The notes: generated from the letters alone by a model not told the origin. A DNA stretch of 6,010 nucleotides from Bacteroidota bacterium (GCA_023458215.1 JAEXAJ010000197.1:1-6010), one strand, 5' to 3'; counted from the stretch's first letter, positions 1-5,904 are shown. Numbers and translations: made by a program.

Positions 1-107
1 CTTTGCACAAAGCAGGAATCGAAATCAACCGTAAAGTTTTGGCTGATTTAGCGATGAACCATCCGGAAGCTTTCAAGGCTATCGTAGCTAAAGCAAAGGC
101 TGCTTAA
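1..107 (+). CDS. rplT: 50S ribosomal protein L20, C-terminal end (partial)
   Basis: This is the last 34 codons of a gene that starts left of the window; the reading frame begins at base 3 and stops with TAA at 105-107. The translated tail contains [17 protein letters not shown] and ends in a lysine/alanine-rich stretch, as bacterial L20 does. L20 is a 23S rRNA-binding protein needed early in 50S assembly. In bacteria it is normally last in an infC-rpmI-rplT operon, and the strong terminator 23 bases after the stop fits an operon end. The upstream genes lie outside the window, so the operon itself is inferred from family knowledge. Confidence 0.93.
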   Translation, partial: LHKAGIEINRKVLADLAMNHPEAFKAIVAKAKAA

Positions 108-129
108 GTTTATTTAGCAAATAGTTTAC

Positions 130-165
130 AAAGTGCTGATTACGAACGAGTAATCGGCACTTTTT
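130..165 (+). terminator. Rho-independent terminator of the rplT operon
   Basis: A 14-bp stem pairs 130-143 with 150-163, including one G-U wobble, around the six-base loop GAACGA. The T-run TTTTT at 161-165 follows and partly forms the stem base. It directly follows rplT and should separate that operon from the noncoding RNA gene downstream. Confidence 0.92.
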
Positions 166-228
166 GCTTATAGCGAGGAGGATATAATATAAAATGTCCT
201 GTATGGAGGAAACAAAATCATGTTTTTC

Positions 229-260
229 CTTGTTTCTTTGACAGAAACTTACTACATTTG
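229..260 (+). promoter_or_regulatory. Bacteroidetes-type promoter of the noncoding RNA
   Basis: TACATTTG at 253-260 matches the Bacteroidetes -7 box TAnnTTTG exactly. A weaker -33 element, CTTG (229-232), lies 20 bases upstream, the usual spacing. A perfect TTTG at 237-240 sits too close (12 bases) to be the normal partner. The predicted transcription start is around 265-268, just before the 5' strand of the RNA's closing stem (274-285). Confidence 0.7.
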
Positions 261-266
261 TTGTAG

Positions 267-492
267 AAAATATAGCCGCATTGATTGGATCGGGAAACTC
301 ATCAAACTATTATGAAATACCGAGACAAGCTTCGCTTCTCGATGGCGGGCCACGCCCTTCGGGGTAACTTTGAGTCGGTGGATTACAAAGAGGACGAGCG
401 CTCAAATCATGTCATTCGGAGTTTCATCACATCATCGGTGCGGCTTTTTTATAAAGGGGAACGGTAATCTTGGTTGGTTACCGTTCCTTTTT
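267..492 (+). ncRNA. Structured small RNA after rplT, Bacteroidales-1 / 6S-like
   Basis: A roughly 225-nt transcription unit has its own promoter and terminator and no convincing protein. The two ends pair: 274-285 with 434-445 gives 12 bp with two G-U pairs. After an eight-by-eight internal loop, 294-300 pairs with 419-425 (7 bp, perfect). The interior has further hairpins: CGAG 323-326 region with a TTCG-type loop, CCC-TTCG-GGG near 356-364, and CTTTG/CAAAG around 368-390. A closing stem, a large internal loop and a rod-like body recall 6S RNA. From memory, the Bacteroidales-1 RNA motif is typically found downstream of L20 genes and is bounded by this type of promoter and a terminator, which fits well. 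The exact 5' end and the family assignment are inferred; a covariance-model search would decide. If it is 6S-like it would bind RNA polymerase holoenzyme. Confidence 0.72.
453..492 (+). terminator. Rho-independent terminator of the small RNA
   Basis: A perfect 10-bp stem pairs 458-467 with 478-487 around a ten-base loop. It can be extended by G-U and A-U pairs between the A/G-rich 453-457 and the T-run 488-492. It defines the 3' end of the noncoding RNA. Confidence 0.92.
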
Positions 493-657
493 CTTTGTAC
501 TTTCTACAATCCAAAGATTTCCACTTAGCCTCTATAAAGTGGTGTCGTAACTCAAATATTGTCAATAGCAAATTTATATATTATTAATGAAAGTCGGTTA
601 GGAGACTGCTTTGGGGTAATGATATGCAATAAAAGAACTTTCGTTTCTTTTGCCAGT

Positions 658-850
658 GTTTGTTGAGTCAAATGCTACATCTCAGTGCTCCCAATGCTAC
701 AGCTTAACAGGACAAATGCCACAGGTTGCAGGCTGCGAAGTGTGGAGTTAGAGATGGCGGACTGTGGCATTACGCTTGTATAAGTGTGGGCTTACGGTTG
801 TGCAAGTGTAAGCTGACGGTTATATAAGCGTAAGCTTTTGGAGCCTGCTG
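658..850. repeat. Head-to-head array of degenerate 22-bp repeats
   Basis: On the left, the word AATGCTACA/AATGCCACA recurs at 671, 693 and 715, exactly 22 bases apart. On the right, the inverted form recurs: TGTGGA at 741, TGTGGC at 763, TGTGGG at 785, TGTAAG at 807 and CGTAAG at 829, again exactly every 22 bases. The right-hand word is the reverse complement of the left-hand one, so two tandem arrays face each other around about 732. AATGCCACAG (715-724) and CTGTGGCATT (762-771) are perfect inverted repeats. Units on the right also share an ACGSTT core and an ATAAG/GCAAG end, and the stretch 810-837 is nearly palindromic. Units differ too much for a CRISPR array. Function unknown; it lies between two converging terminators. 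Confidence 0.75.
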
Positions 851-861
851 CATGAGGGGCT

Positions 862-893
862 AAAAAAACGGAGAAGCAAAAGCTTCCCCGTTT
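862..893 (-). terminator. Terminator of the iorA-iorB-paaK operon
   Basis: On the minus strand a stem pairs 882-893 with 866-877 (12 positions, one A-C mismatch) around a four-base loop, followed by a run of seven T (868-862). The T-run makes the leftward direction the main one. The + strand has only TTTCTATA after the stem, so rightward activity would be weak. It lies about 120 bases after the paaK stop. Confidence 0.82.
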
Positions 894-911
894 CTATATG
901 GTGCGAAATAT

Positions 912-990
912 AATTCAGTGAAATAGTATCTATAAATGGATAGTACAAAGATACTGTATCAAAAAGGCGATGTCAAGTATTCCACTGATT
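912..990 (-). other. Structured 3' UTR of the ior operon
   Basis: An outer inverted repeat pairs 915-925 with 978-988 (11 positions, one mismatch). Inside it, AGTATCT (925-931) can pair with AGATACT (949-955), and GATACTGTATC (950-960) is a competing palindrome. The block lies between the paaK stop and the operon terminator, so it should be part of the mRNA 3' UTR. The role is unknown; mRNA stabilisation is only a guess. Confidence 0.4.
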
Positions 991-1010
991 ATTTTGAAAA
1001 AAGGCTATTT

Positions 1011-2318
1011 TTATTGGTTTTGCCGCAGATCTTTCACTCTGACGGCTTTTCCTTCGCTTTGAGGTAATGAACCTTTCTTCACGAGTTTCAATCTGGGAGT
1101 AACAAGTATTTCGTCTTTCAGTTGACGGGTAATATCTTTACGTACCTTCTCCAGTTCAATGTAATTATCAGTAGAAAGATCGCTGAGTTCTACCTCTACA
1201 ATCATTTCGTCCTGGTTGTTTACGGTCTCTAAGGTAATAAGATAGTTGCTACCTAATTGTGGGAACTGTACCAATACTTTTTCAACTTGCATTGGGAAGA
1301 TATTTACTCCCTTAATGATAAACATATCATCGCTGCGTCCCTTGATACGGTCGATGCGGAGGTGTGTACGGCCGCAAGGACATTCTCCGGGAAGAATACG
1401 GGTAAGGTCGCGGGTACGATAACGTATAAGCGGCATCATTTCGCGATCAAGAGTGGTCAATACCAACTCGCCGATTTCTCCATCCGGAACGGGTTCTCCT
1501 GTTTCAGGATCAATTATTTCGACAAGGTAGCAATCTTCCCAGAAATGCATGCCGTTTTGTTCCTGACATTCAAAAGCAACGCCGGGGCCATTCATTTCTG
1601 TCATACCGAAGCTGTTATAGGCTTTAACACCTAACATGCGTTCGATTTTCTTGCGCTGTTCGTCTGTATGGGGTTCTGCTCCGATAACAAGTGTTTTTAA
1701 ACTGGTACTTGTCGGATCGATTCCTTCTTCCTGAATAACTTCTGCCAGGCGAATGGCATAACTTGGGATGGCATGGAGTGCGGTAGTCTTGAAATCTGTG
1801 ATAAACTTGATCTGGCGCTTACTGTTTCCGGCTGCTGCAGGAACAGTCAGCGCGCCCAAGCGTTCAGCACCGTATTGGAAGCCTAATCCTCCGGTAAACA
1901 TGCCATAGCCCGAACTGTTCTGGAAAACATCTGTTTTGCGTATACCTACAGTGTACAAGCAGCGTGCTACCAGATTGGCCCAAGAATCCAAGTCGTGTTG
2001 CGAGTGGACGATGACGGTAGGAGTACCGGTGGTTCCGCTTGATGAATGAATACGCACACCATCTTCTTGCATATTACCTGATACCATGCCGAATGGATAG
2101 CAGGCACGCATATCGGATTTCGTGGTAAAAGGTATTTTCCGTATATCATCCAGATTTTGGATGTCGTCAGCTGTGATGTTATGTTCTTGAAATACTTTTT
2201 TATAGTACGGTGAGTTAGCCGCAATCTTTATCGTTTTTTTGAGTCGTTGAAGTTGCAATTCTTGCAACTTCTCACGACTCATGGTTTCTATTTCTTCTTC
2301 CCAGTATTTGTTATTCAT
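1011..2318 (-). CDS. paaK: Arylacetate (phenylacetate)-CoA ligase
   Basis: A 435-residue adenylate-forming enzyme of the phenylacetate-CoA ligase family, of usual full length. It activates an arylacetate with ATP and CoA to arylacetyl-CoA, AMP and pyrophosphate, in the cytoplasm. Visible motifs: the phosphate-binding loop SSSGTTGTPT (92-101); GAEPHT (213-218); the adenine-binding FGMTE (237-241); the family-typical CPCGR (313-317); RYRTRDL (299-305); the hinge region KGRSDDMFIIKGVNIFP (326-342); and the C-terminal SEGKAVRV, whose K424 is the likely adenylation lysine. It is last in the operon, 22 bases after iorB, with no Shine-Dalgarno. Next to the indolepyruvate oxidoreductase genes its substrate is most likely phenylacetate, 4-hydroxyphenylacetate or indoleacetate. 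The classical aerobic phenylacetate degradation genes are absent here, so this is an anaerobic arylacetate ligase rather than part of that route. Exact substrate choice is inferred. Confidence 0.92.
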   Translation of the reverse strand: MNNKYWEEEIETMSREKLQELQLQRLKKTIKIAANSPYYKKVFQEHNITADDIQNLDDIRKIPFTTKSDMRACYPFGMVSGNMQEDGVRIHSSSGTTGTPTVIVHSQHDLDSWANLVARCLYTVGIRKTDVFQNSSGYGMFTGGLGFQYGAERLGALTVPAAAGNSKRQIKFITDFKTTALHAIPSYAIRLAEVIQEEGIDPTSTSLKTLVIGAEPHTDEQRKKIERMLGVKAYNSFGMTEMNGPGVAFECQEQNGMHFWEDCYLVEIIDPETGEPVPDGEIGELVLTTLDREMMPLIRYRTRDLTRILPGECPCGRTHLRIDRIKGRSDDMFIIKGVNIFPMQVEKVLVQFPQLGSNYLITLETVNNQDEMIVEVELSDLSTDNYIELEKVRKDITRQLKDEILVTPRLKLVKKGSLPQSEGKAVRVKDLRQNQ

Positions 2319-2340
2319 GGCGGTGTATTTTTGAGGGATC

Positions 2341-2922
2341 TTACATTAATTTCTCAGCAATTTCCTTTCCGGCTGCGAGTGCTTTAAGATTCATTTCCAC
2401 TATAGCTTCACCTTTACGTTCGAAGATTTCGCGGATACTGGTCTGTATTTTCTCATAATCGATGCCGAGGAATGGGGTGGTGGCTCCCAGTAAAACAATA
2501 TTTGCTACACGGATGGAACCTATTTCTTTGGCTACTTTGTCTACATTAAGAATGATCTTGTGAGGTAGTTTATCTAATTCCGCTCTTACGTCAGCTTCTG
2601 CCGGATAGTTGGGGATATTAATAAACGGTGTTTCGTTGGTCACCAGCCAGCCCTCAGGACTTAAGAAAGGAAGATAACGTAATCCTTCCATCGGTTCAAG
2701 TGAAATAATCAGATCGCATTTACCGGAAGGAATAAGATCGGAAGCGATAGGCTGATCGCTTATGCGCAAATTGGATTGTACATCGCCGCCACGTTGGCTC
2801 ATGCCATGTACTTCCGCCTGTTTCATATATAGTCCGTCTTTAAGGGCGGCTTTACCGATTACAGTGGCGATAGAGAGGATACCTTGTCCGCCTACGCCGG
2901 AAAGTATAATATCTTTTTTCAT
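2341..2922 (-). CDS. iorB: Indolepyruvate ferredoxin oxidoreductase, beta subunit
   Basis: A 193-residue protein of normal length for IorB, consisting of one gamma-type domain of the pyruvate:ferredoxin oxidoreductase superfamily. The family signatures are GVGGQG (9-14) near the N-terminus, a nucleotide/CoA-binding type glycine loop, and EVHGMSQRGG (37-46). It pairs with IorA to oxidatively decarboxylate aryl-pyruvates to arylacetyl-CoA while reducing ferredoxin; in this superfamily the gamma domain helps bind CoA. Its ATG lies four bases after the iorA stop, so the two are translationally linked and probably made in equal amounts. No signal peptide or membrane segment is seen. The subunit type is secure; the exact 2-oxoacid range is inferred from the paired PaaK. 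Confidence 0.93.
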   Translation of the reverse strand: MKKDIILSGVGGQGILSIATVIGKAALKDGLYMKQAEVHGMSQRGGDVQSNLRISDQPIASDLIPSGKCDLIISLEPMEGLRYLPFLSPEGWLVTNETPFINIPNYPAEADVRAELDKLPHKIILNVDKVAKEIGSIRVANIVLLGATTPFLGIDYEKIQTSIREIFERKGEAIVEMNLKALAAGKEIAEKLM

Positions 2923-2926
2923 GGTT

Positions 2927-4519
2927 TTACTTGTTTCGTTTTTTACGTGCTAAGGTTTGAATACATTCTCTGCGTGGAATGATAACGGATACACCGTGAT
3001 ATTCGATTTCTTCACGGATAATCTGCTTCATCTCTTCATAATTCTTTTTCAAGGGAACTACTACACGGATATGTTCGGGGGCTACGCCAATGCCGGCACA
3101 GATAGCCTCAATACGTCCTGTTCCGGCCGAATCCTGGCCGCCTGTCATTGCAGTCGTTTCATTGTCTGAAATGACAATGGTAACATTTGCATTCTCATTG
3201 ACGCAATCCAAAAGTCCTGTCATGCCGGAATGTGTGAAGGTGGAGTCGCCAATCACTGCTACTGCCGGATGAAGTCCGCCATCCGAGGCTCCTTTAGCCA
3301 TGGTAATAGATGCACCCATATCTACACATGAATTGATAGCATTAAATGGTGCATTGGCTCCTAAAGTATAACAGCCGATATCGCTGAATACTTTATGTGT
3401 CGGATATTCTTCTTTCAGAACCTGGGTGAGTGTAGTGTACATATCACGATGGCCACAACCTTCACATAGTGCGGGTGGACGCATTTCTACGAGCGAAGGA
3501 ATACCAAACTCTGACTTGTTCTCTTTTCCTACAGCACGTGCCACCTTATCCGGATTTAATTCACCGTCTTGTGACAATGTGCCGTCTAAGCGTCCTTTTA
3601 CTTTTATGCCGATACCAAGATAGCCTTTAAGTTGTTTTTCTACGAAAGGTTGTCCGTCTTCCAATACCAGAATTTCATCACAGGTCTCTACCAATTGCAG
3701 GAGCTGTTTCTTAGGCAATGGGTATTGGCCAATTTTCAATACGGGGTATTCGCAACCATCAGGATAGTTTTCCATCAGATAGTTGTAACCGATTCCACAT
3801 GCTATGATACCTAACTTTTTATTAGGACCATCAGTATACTTATTATAAGAAGAGTTCTCAGATGCTTCAATAAATTCGGCTTGACGTTCTAATAAAAACT
3901 TATAGCGCTTGCGGGCGTTACCTGGCAACAAGATGAACTGGCGAGGGTCTTCACTGAATGACATTTGGTTTTGGGGCTGTTGCGTTTTTTGTTCTACACC
4001 GGAACGGGAGTGTGCCAGACGGGTGACCATACGCATCAATACCGGCTCGCCAATCTTTTCAGAAAATGCGAATCCATTATAAACCATATCATATGCTTCC
4101 TGCTGATTGCTTGGTTCGTACATGGGTATCAATGAGAAATCACCATAAAAACGGCTATCTTGTTCATTCTGTGAGGAATGCATGCTGGGATCATCCGCAG
4201 CTACTACAATTAATCCACCTTTTATACCTGTAACAGCTGAATTGATAAAACAGTCGGCAGCTACGTTCATACCTACATGTTTCATGCAGACTAATGCCCG
4301 TTTACCGACAAATGACATACCTAATGCAGCTTCCATGGCTGTCTTCTCATTGGAGGCCCAACGGCTATGGATATTCTGTTCAGCCGTAATAGGCGCCATT
4401 TGAATGTATTCTGTAATTTCTGTGGAAGGAGTACCGGGATAGGCGTAAACACCTGAGAGTCCGGCATCTAATGCAGCTTGTGCAATGGCTTCATCGCCAA
4501 GTAAGAGTTGCTTGCTCAT
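2927..4519 (-). CDS. iorA: Indolepyruvate ferredoxin oxidoreductase, alpha subunit, without ferredoxin domain
   Basis: A 530-residue thiamine diphosphate enzyme subunit. The N-terminal pyrimidine-binding domain shows YPGTPSTEI (27-35), NEKTAMEAALG (57-67) with the likely cofactor-activating glutamate, CMKHVGMN (78-85) and DDPSMHSSQNEQDSR (109-123). The C-terminal pyrophosphate-binding domain shows CEGCGHR (352-358), GDSTFTHSGM (424-433) and DNETTAMTGGQ (452-462). CxxC at 352/355 plus C383 resemble cysteines that hold the cluster nearest the cofactor in pyruvate:ferredoxin oxidoreductases. With IorB it converts phenylpyruvate, hydroxyphenylpyruvate or indolepyruvate to the arylacetyl-CoA, CO2 and reduced ferredoxin, or the reverse. 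Archaeal IorA is usually above 600 residues, with a C-terminal two-[4Fe-4S] ferredoxin domain; this one stops at RRECIQTLARKKRNK, right where that domain would begin. iorB follows after four bases, so a frameshifted remainder is excluded. It is first in its operon; the start fits the conserved N-terminus MSKQLLLGDEA. Confidence 0.94.
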   Translation of the reverse strand: MSKQLLLGDEAIAQAALDAGLSGVYAYPGTPSTEITEYIQMAPITAEQNIHSRWASNEKTAMEAALGMSFVGKRALVCMKHVGMNVAADCFINSAVTGIKGGLIVVAADDPSMHSSQNEQDSRFYGDFSLIPMYEPSNQQEAYDMVYNGFAFSEKIGEPVLMRMVTRLAHSRSGVEQKTQQPQNQMSFSEDPRQFILLPGNARKRYKFLLERQAEFIEASENSSYNKYTDGPNKKLGIIACGIGYNYLMENYPDGCEYPVLKIGQYPLPKKQLLQLVETCDEILVLEDGQPFVEKQLKGYLGIGIKVKGRLDGTLSQDGELNPDKVARAVGKENKSEFGIPSLVEMRPPALCEGCGHRDMYTTLTQVLKEEYPTHKVFSDIGCYTLGANAPFNAINSCVDMGASITMAKGASDGGLHPAVAVIGDSTFTHSGMTGLLDCVNENANVTIVISDNETTAMTGGQDSAGTGRIEAICAGIGVAPEHIRVVVPLKKNYEEMKQIIREEIEYHGVSVIIPRRECIQTLARKKRNK

Positions 4520-4564
4520 ATCTGATTATTTTAATGTTAGTCATGATTATTAAAAAAGGAAATA

Positions 4565-4587
4565 ATTTGCGTCTTTCACTCGCAAAT
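4565..4587. promoter_or_regulatory. Inverted repeat overlapping the iorA promoter, possible operator
   Basis: ATTTGCG (4565-4571) and CGCAAAT (4581-4587) are perfect 7-bp inverted repeats separated by nine bases. The right arm overlaps five bases of the -7 box and the spacer covers the predicted start site. A bound dimeric regulator would block the promoter. Because the likely start lies inside the repeat, it is less likely to form a complete mRNA hairpin. No cognate regulator gene is in the window, so operator function is inferred from position only. Confidence 0.42.
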
Positions 4588-4590
4588 ATA
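4583..4590 (-). promoter_or_regulatory. Candidate -7 box of the iorA-iorB-paaK promoter
   Basis: The minus strand reads TATATTTG, an exact match to TAnnTTTG. A transcription start near 4576 would give a 5' UTR of about 57 bases before the iorA ATG. No good TTTG is found about 20 bases upstream, so the -33 element is weak and the promoter may need an activator or be modest. The box lies between mltG and iorA, and no terminator is visible after mltG, so read-through from mltG is also possible. Confidence 0.58.
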
Positions 4591-4617
4591 GGCTTTTGCT
4601 TTTATTTTATCATGATT

Positions 4618-5655
4618 TTACTTGAAAATCTTTCTTTCGTTTAAAGCATTCCAATATTTTCTGGCATTTTTCATGTGATCAGCATAATTGGAAGCAAAAT
4701 TGTGAGTACCTGAGAAATCTTCTTTAGCACACATGTAAATGTAGTCGTGTTTGGCATAGTTCAGTACTGCATCGATACCTATAGGTGAAGGTATACGTAT
4801 GGGACCCGGAGGCAGGCCTGCATTTAAGTATGTATTGTAGGGTGAGCTGACATTCAAATGTTCATTGGTTATTCTTCTTAAACCAAAGTTCTGGAGGGCA
4901 AACTTTATTGTTGGATCTGCCTGTAATGGTATACCTTTGTGTAAACGGTTAATATAGAGTCCGGCAACCATTGGTTTTTCCTCGTTGTTATTGGTTTCCT
5001 CTTCAACAATAGAGGCCAGGGTAGAAACTTCTTCCGGCGTCATTCCGATAGATTCAGCTTTAGCTAATCGTTGCTGGTTCCAGAATCTTTCATGTTCTTT
5101 CTGCATACGCTTGAAAAATTCGTCTACACTCATATCCCAGTAAACTTGGTATGTTTCCGGAATGAATAGACTGGACATTGTTTCTTTTTTATATCCCATC
5201 CGCTTCTGGAATATAGTGTCATTCATTACAGTAGCAATTTCTGTAGAGTCGATCATTAACTGCTTGCTAATACTGCGGGCAAGTCTGTCTAAAGTGCGTA
5301 CGTTGCTAATAGTTAGATTGATAGGTTCCTGATATCCCCGGTATAAACGACTGAAGACATGATACACATTTTCTCCCGGGCGAATGGCATATCGTCCGGT
5401 GTGGATAGCCGAATCATAATTGCGCCATCGGGTCATCCAGAAAAAACCTGTGAAACTTTTCGGGTGTCCCTGTATTTTTACTTTATTATATATGGAGTCT
5501 ATTGTATCGTCTTTGTCGATATAAATATAAGTAGTCTTTTGGGGATGAAATTGTGGGTAGAATATATAATAATAGAATGTTCCGGCACAAGCTACGCCCA
5601 TAAGGAACAGGATTACCAAGCCTCCTATGAGAATTTTTTTTGTCTTCTTTTTCAT
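4618..5655 (-). CDS. mltG: Endolytic murein transglycosylase MltG
   Basis: A 345-residue protein of the YceG/MltG family and normal length. A lysine-rich start (KKKTKK) and one hydrophobic segment (about residues 8-32) anchor it in the inner membrane with the rest in the periplasm. The middle part (about 40-110) corresponds to the LysM-like region. The catalytic domain carries ASIVEEET (214-221), where E218 matches the catalytic glutamate of E. coli MltG, followed by VAGLYINRLHKGIPLQADPT (230-249), YNTYLNAGLPPGPI (273-286) and the C-terminal GTHNFASNYADH (316-327). It cuts within nascent glycan strands and is thought to set their length by ending polymerisation. The E. coli neighbours tmk, holB and pabC are not seen here. 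It has its own candidate promoter 26 bases upstream and is functionally unrelated to the ior genes downstream. Start codon fits the family N-terminus; no Shine-Dalgarno. Confidence 0.95.
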   Translation of the reverse strand: MKKKTKKILIGGLVILFLMGVACAGTFYYYIFYPQFHPQKTTYIYIDKDDTIDSIYNKVKIQGHPKSFTGFFWMTRWRNYDSAIHTGRYAIRPGENVYHVFSRLYRGYQEPINLTISNVRTLDRLARSISKQLMIDSTEIATVMNDTIFQKRMGYKKETMSSLFIPETYQVYWDMSVDEFFKRMQKEHERFWNQQRLAKAESIGMTPEEVSTLASIVEEETNNNEEKPMVAGLYINRLHKGIPLQADPTIKFALQNFGLRRITNEHLNVSSPYNTYLNAGLPPGPIRIPSPIGIDAVLNYAKHDYIYMCAKEDFSGTHNFASNYADHMKNARKYWNALNERKIFK

Positions 5656-5681
5656 CTGTTTCTGAAGTTATTTTAGTCTAG

Positions 5682-5689
5682 CAAAGGTA
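5682..5689 (-). promoter_or_regulatory. Candidate -7 box of the mltG promoter
   Basis: The minus strand reads TACCTTTG, an exact TAnnTTTG match, giving a start near 5675 and a short 5' UTR of about 20 bases. The region 20 bases upstream is a T-rich tract, a loose -33 TTTG. That tract is also close to the T-run of the upstream terminator. Confidence 0.62.
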
Positions 5690-5705
5690 AGAAGAATCTA
5701 TGAAA

Positions 5706-5732
5706 TAAAAAAAGAGATGCATAAGCATCTCT
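5706..5732 (-). terminator. Leftward terminator upstream of mltG
   Basis: A perfect 8-bp stem (AGAGATGC at 5713-5720, GCATCTCT at 5725-5732) with the loop ATAA is followed on the minus strand by a run of seven T (5712-5706). The + strand has no T-run after the stem. It would end a leftward transcript entering from the right edge, insulating mltG, whose candidate promoter begins within about 20 bases. Confidence 0.83.
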
Positions 5733-5904
5733 CTTGAAAGAAAATAAAACAGTACCGGCTGAAGACATTCATCATATCATTTCATTTATGAGTAGGGATG
5801 ACCCGCAGCAACGGTTATTCCTTGCCTATGATTATGACAACCTGATGAGCCTTTGTAAGCAATGCCATCAAGCAGTACATAATAAAAAAGGAGGTGTGTC
5901 GTAA
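5725..5904 (+). pseudogene. HNH endonuclease, C-terminal remnant
   Basis: An open frame from the stop at 5722-5724 to the TAA at 5902-5904 encodes 59 residues. It reads as the C-terminal half of an HNH nuclease: KENKTVPAEDIHHIISF holds the metal/catalytic HH pair, YDYDNLMSLC the conserved asparagine helix, and CKQCHQAVH the zinc-type CxxC with the final histidine. This spacing resembles phage and Bacteroides HNH proteins. The N-terminal half, including the first CxxC expected just before KENK, is missing; the sequence there is a terminator hairpin. The only internal ATG (5788) lies after the HH pair and would give just 38 residues, so an active nuclease is unlikely. The frame stays free of stops, so decay is recent or the piece is under some constraint. 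It is probably the scar of a mobile or prophage gene, which is inferred. Confidence 0.72.

Larger units (their letters stand above)
493..1010. other. Gene-free convergent intergenic region
   Basis: No convincing gene lies here on either strand; the reading frames are short and do not resemble known proteins. It separates the rightward small RNA from the leftward ior operon, so transcription converges on it. Contents: a small hairpin (521-526 with 537-542); AT-rich sequence to about 650; a 22-bp repeat array (658-850); a leftward terminator (862-893); and a structured stretch (912-990) next to the operon's last stop codon. I see no promoter box that I would defend. Confidence 0.8.

Noticed and set aside
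194..241. Fifteen-codon frame preceded by AGGAGG
   Set aside because: The purine run is 12 bases from the ATG, Bacteroides rarely uses Shine-Dalgarno pairing, and the frame overlaps the small RNA promoter region. The peptide is unremarkable.
285..467. Sixty-codon + strand frame starting at TTG
   Set aside because: It starts at a TTG inside the closing stem of the small RNA and its stop lies in the terminator stem; the protein resembles no family I recognise. The RNA structure explains this stretch better.
637..653. Possible hairpin terminator near AAGAACTTTCGTTTCTT
   Set aside because: Pairing needs a bulge and gives only a short A-T rich stem with a weak T-run; no transcript is expected to end there.
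541..660. Promoter reading rightward into the repeat array
   Set aside because: AT-rich stretches are present but there is no TAnnTTTG with a partner TTTG at normal spacing, and no gene follows.
658..850. CRISPR array
   Set aside because: The whole 22-bp unit repeats with no room for spacers, units diverge strongly, orientation flips in the middle, and no cas gene is nearby.
1257..1634. Frame of 125 codons on the + strand within paaK
   Set aside because: It is antisense to strongly conserved adenylation motifs of paaK, has no family resemblance, and is a by-product of the paaK codon pattern. The same holds for the other frames opposite iorA, iorB and mltG.
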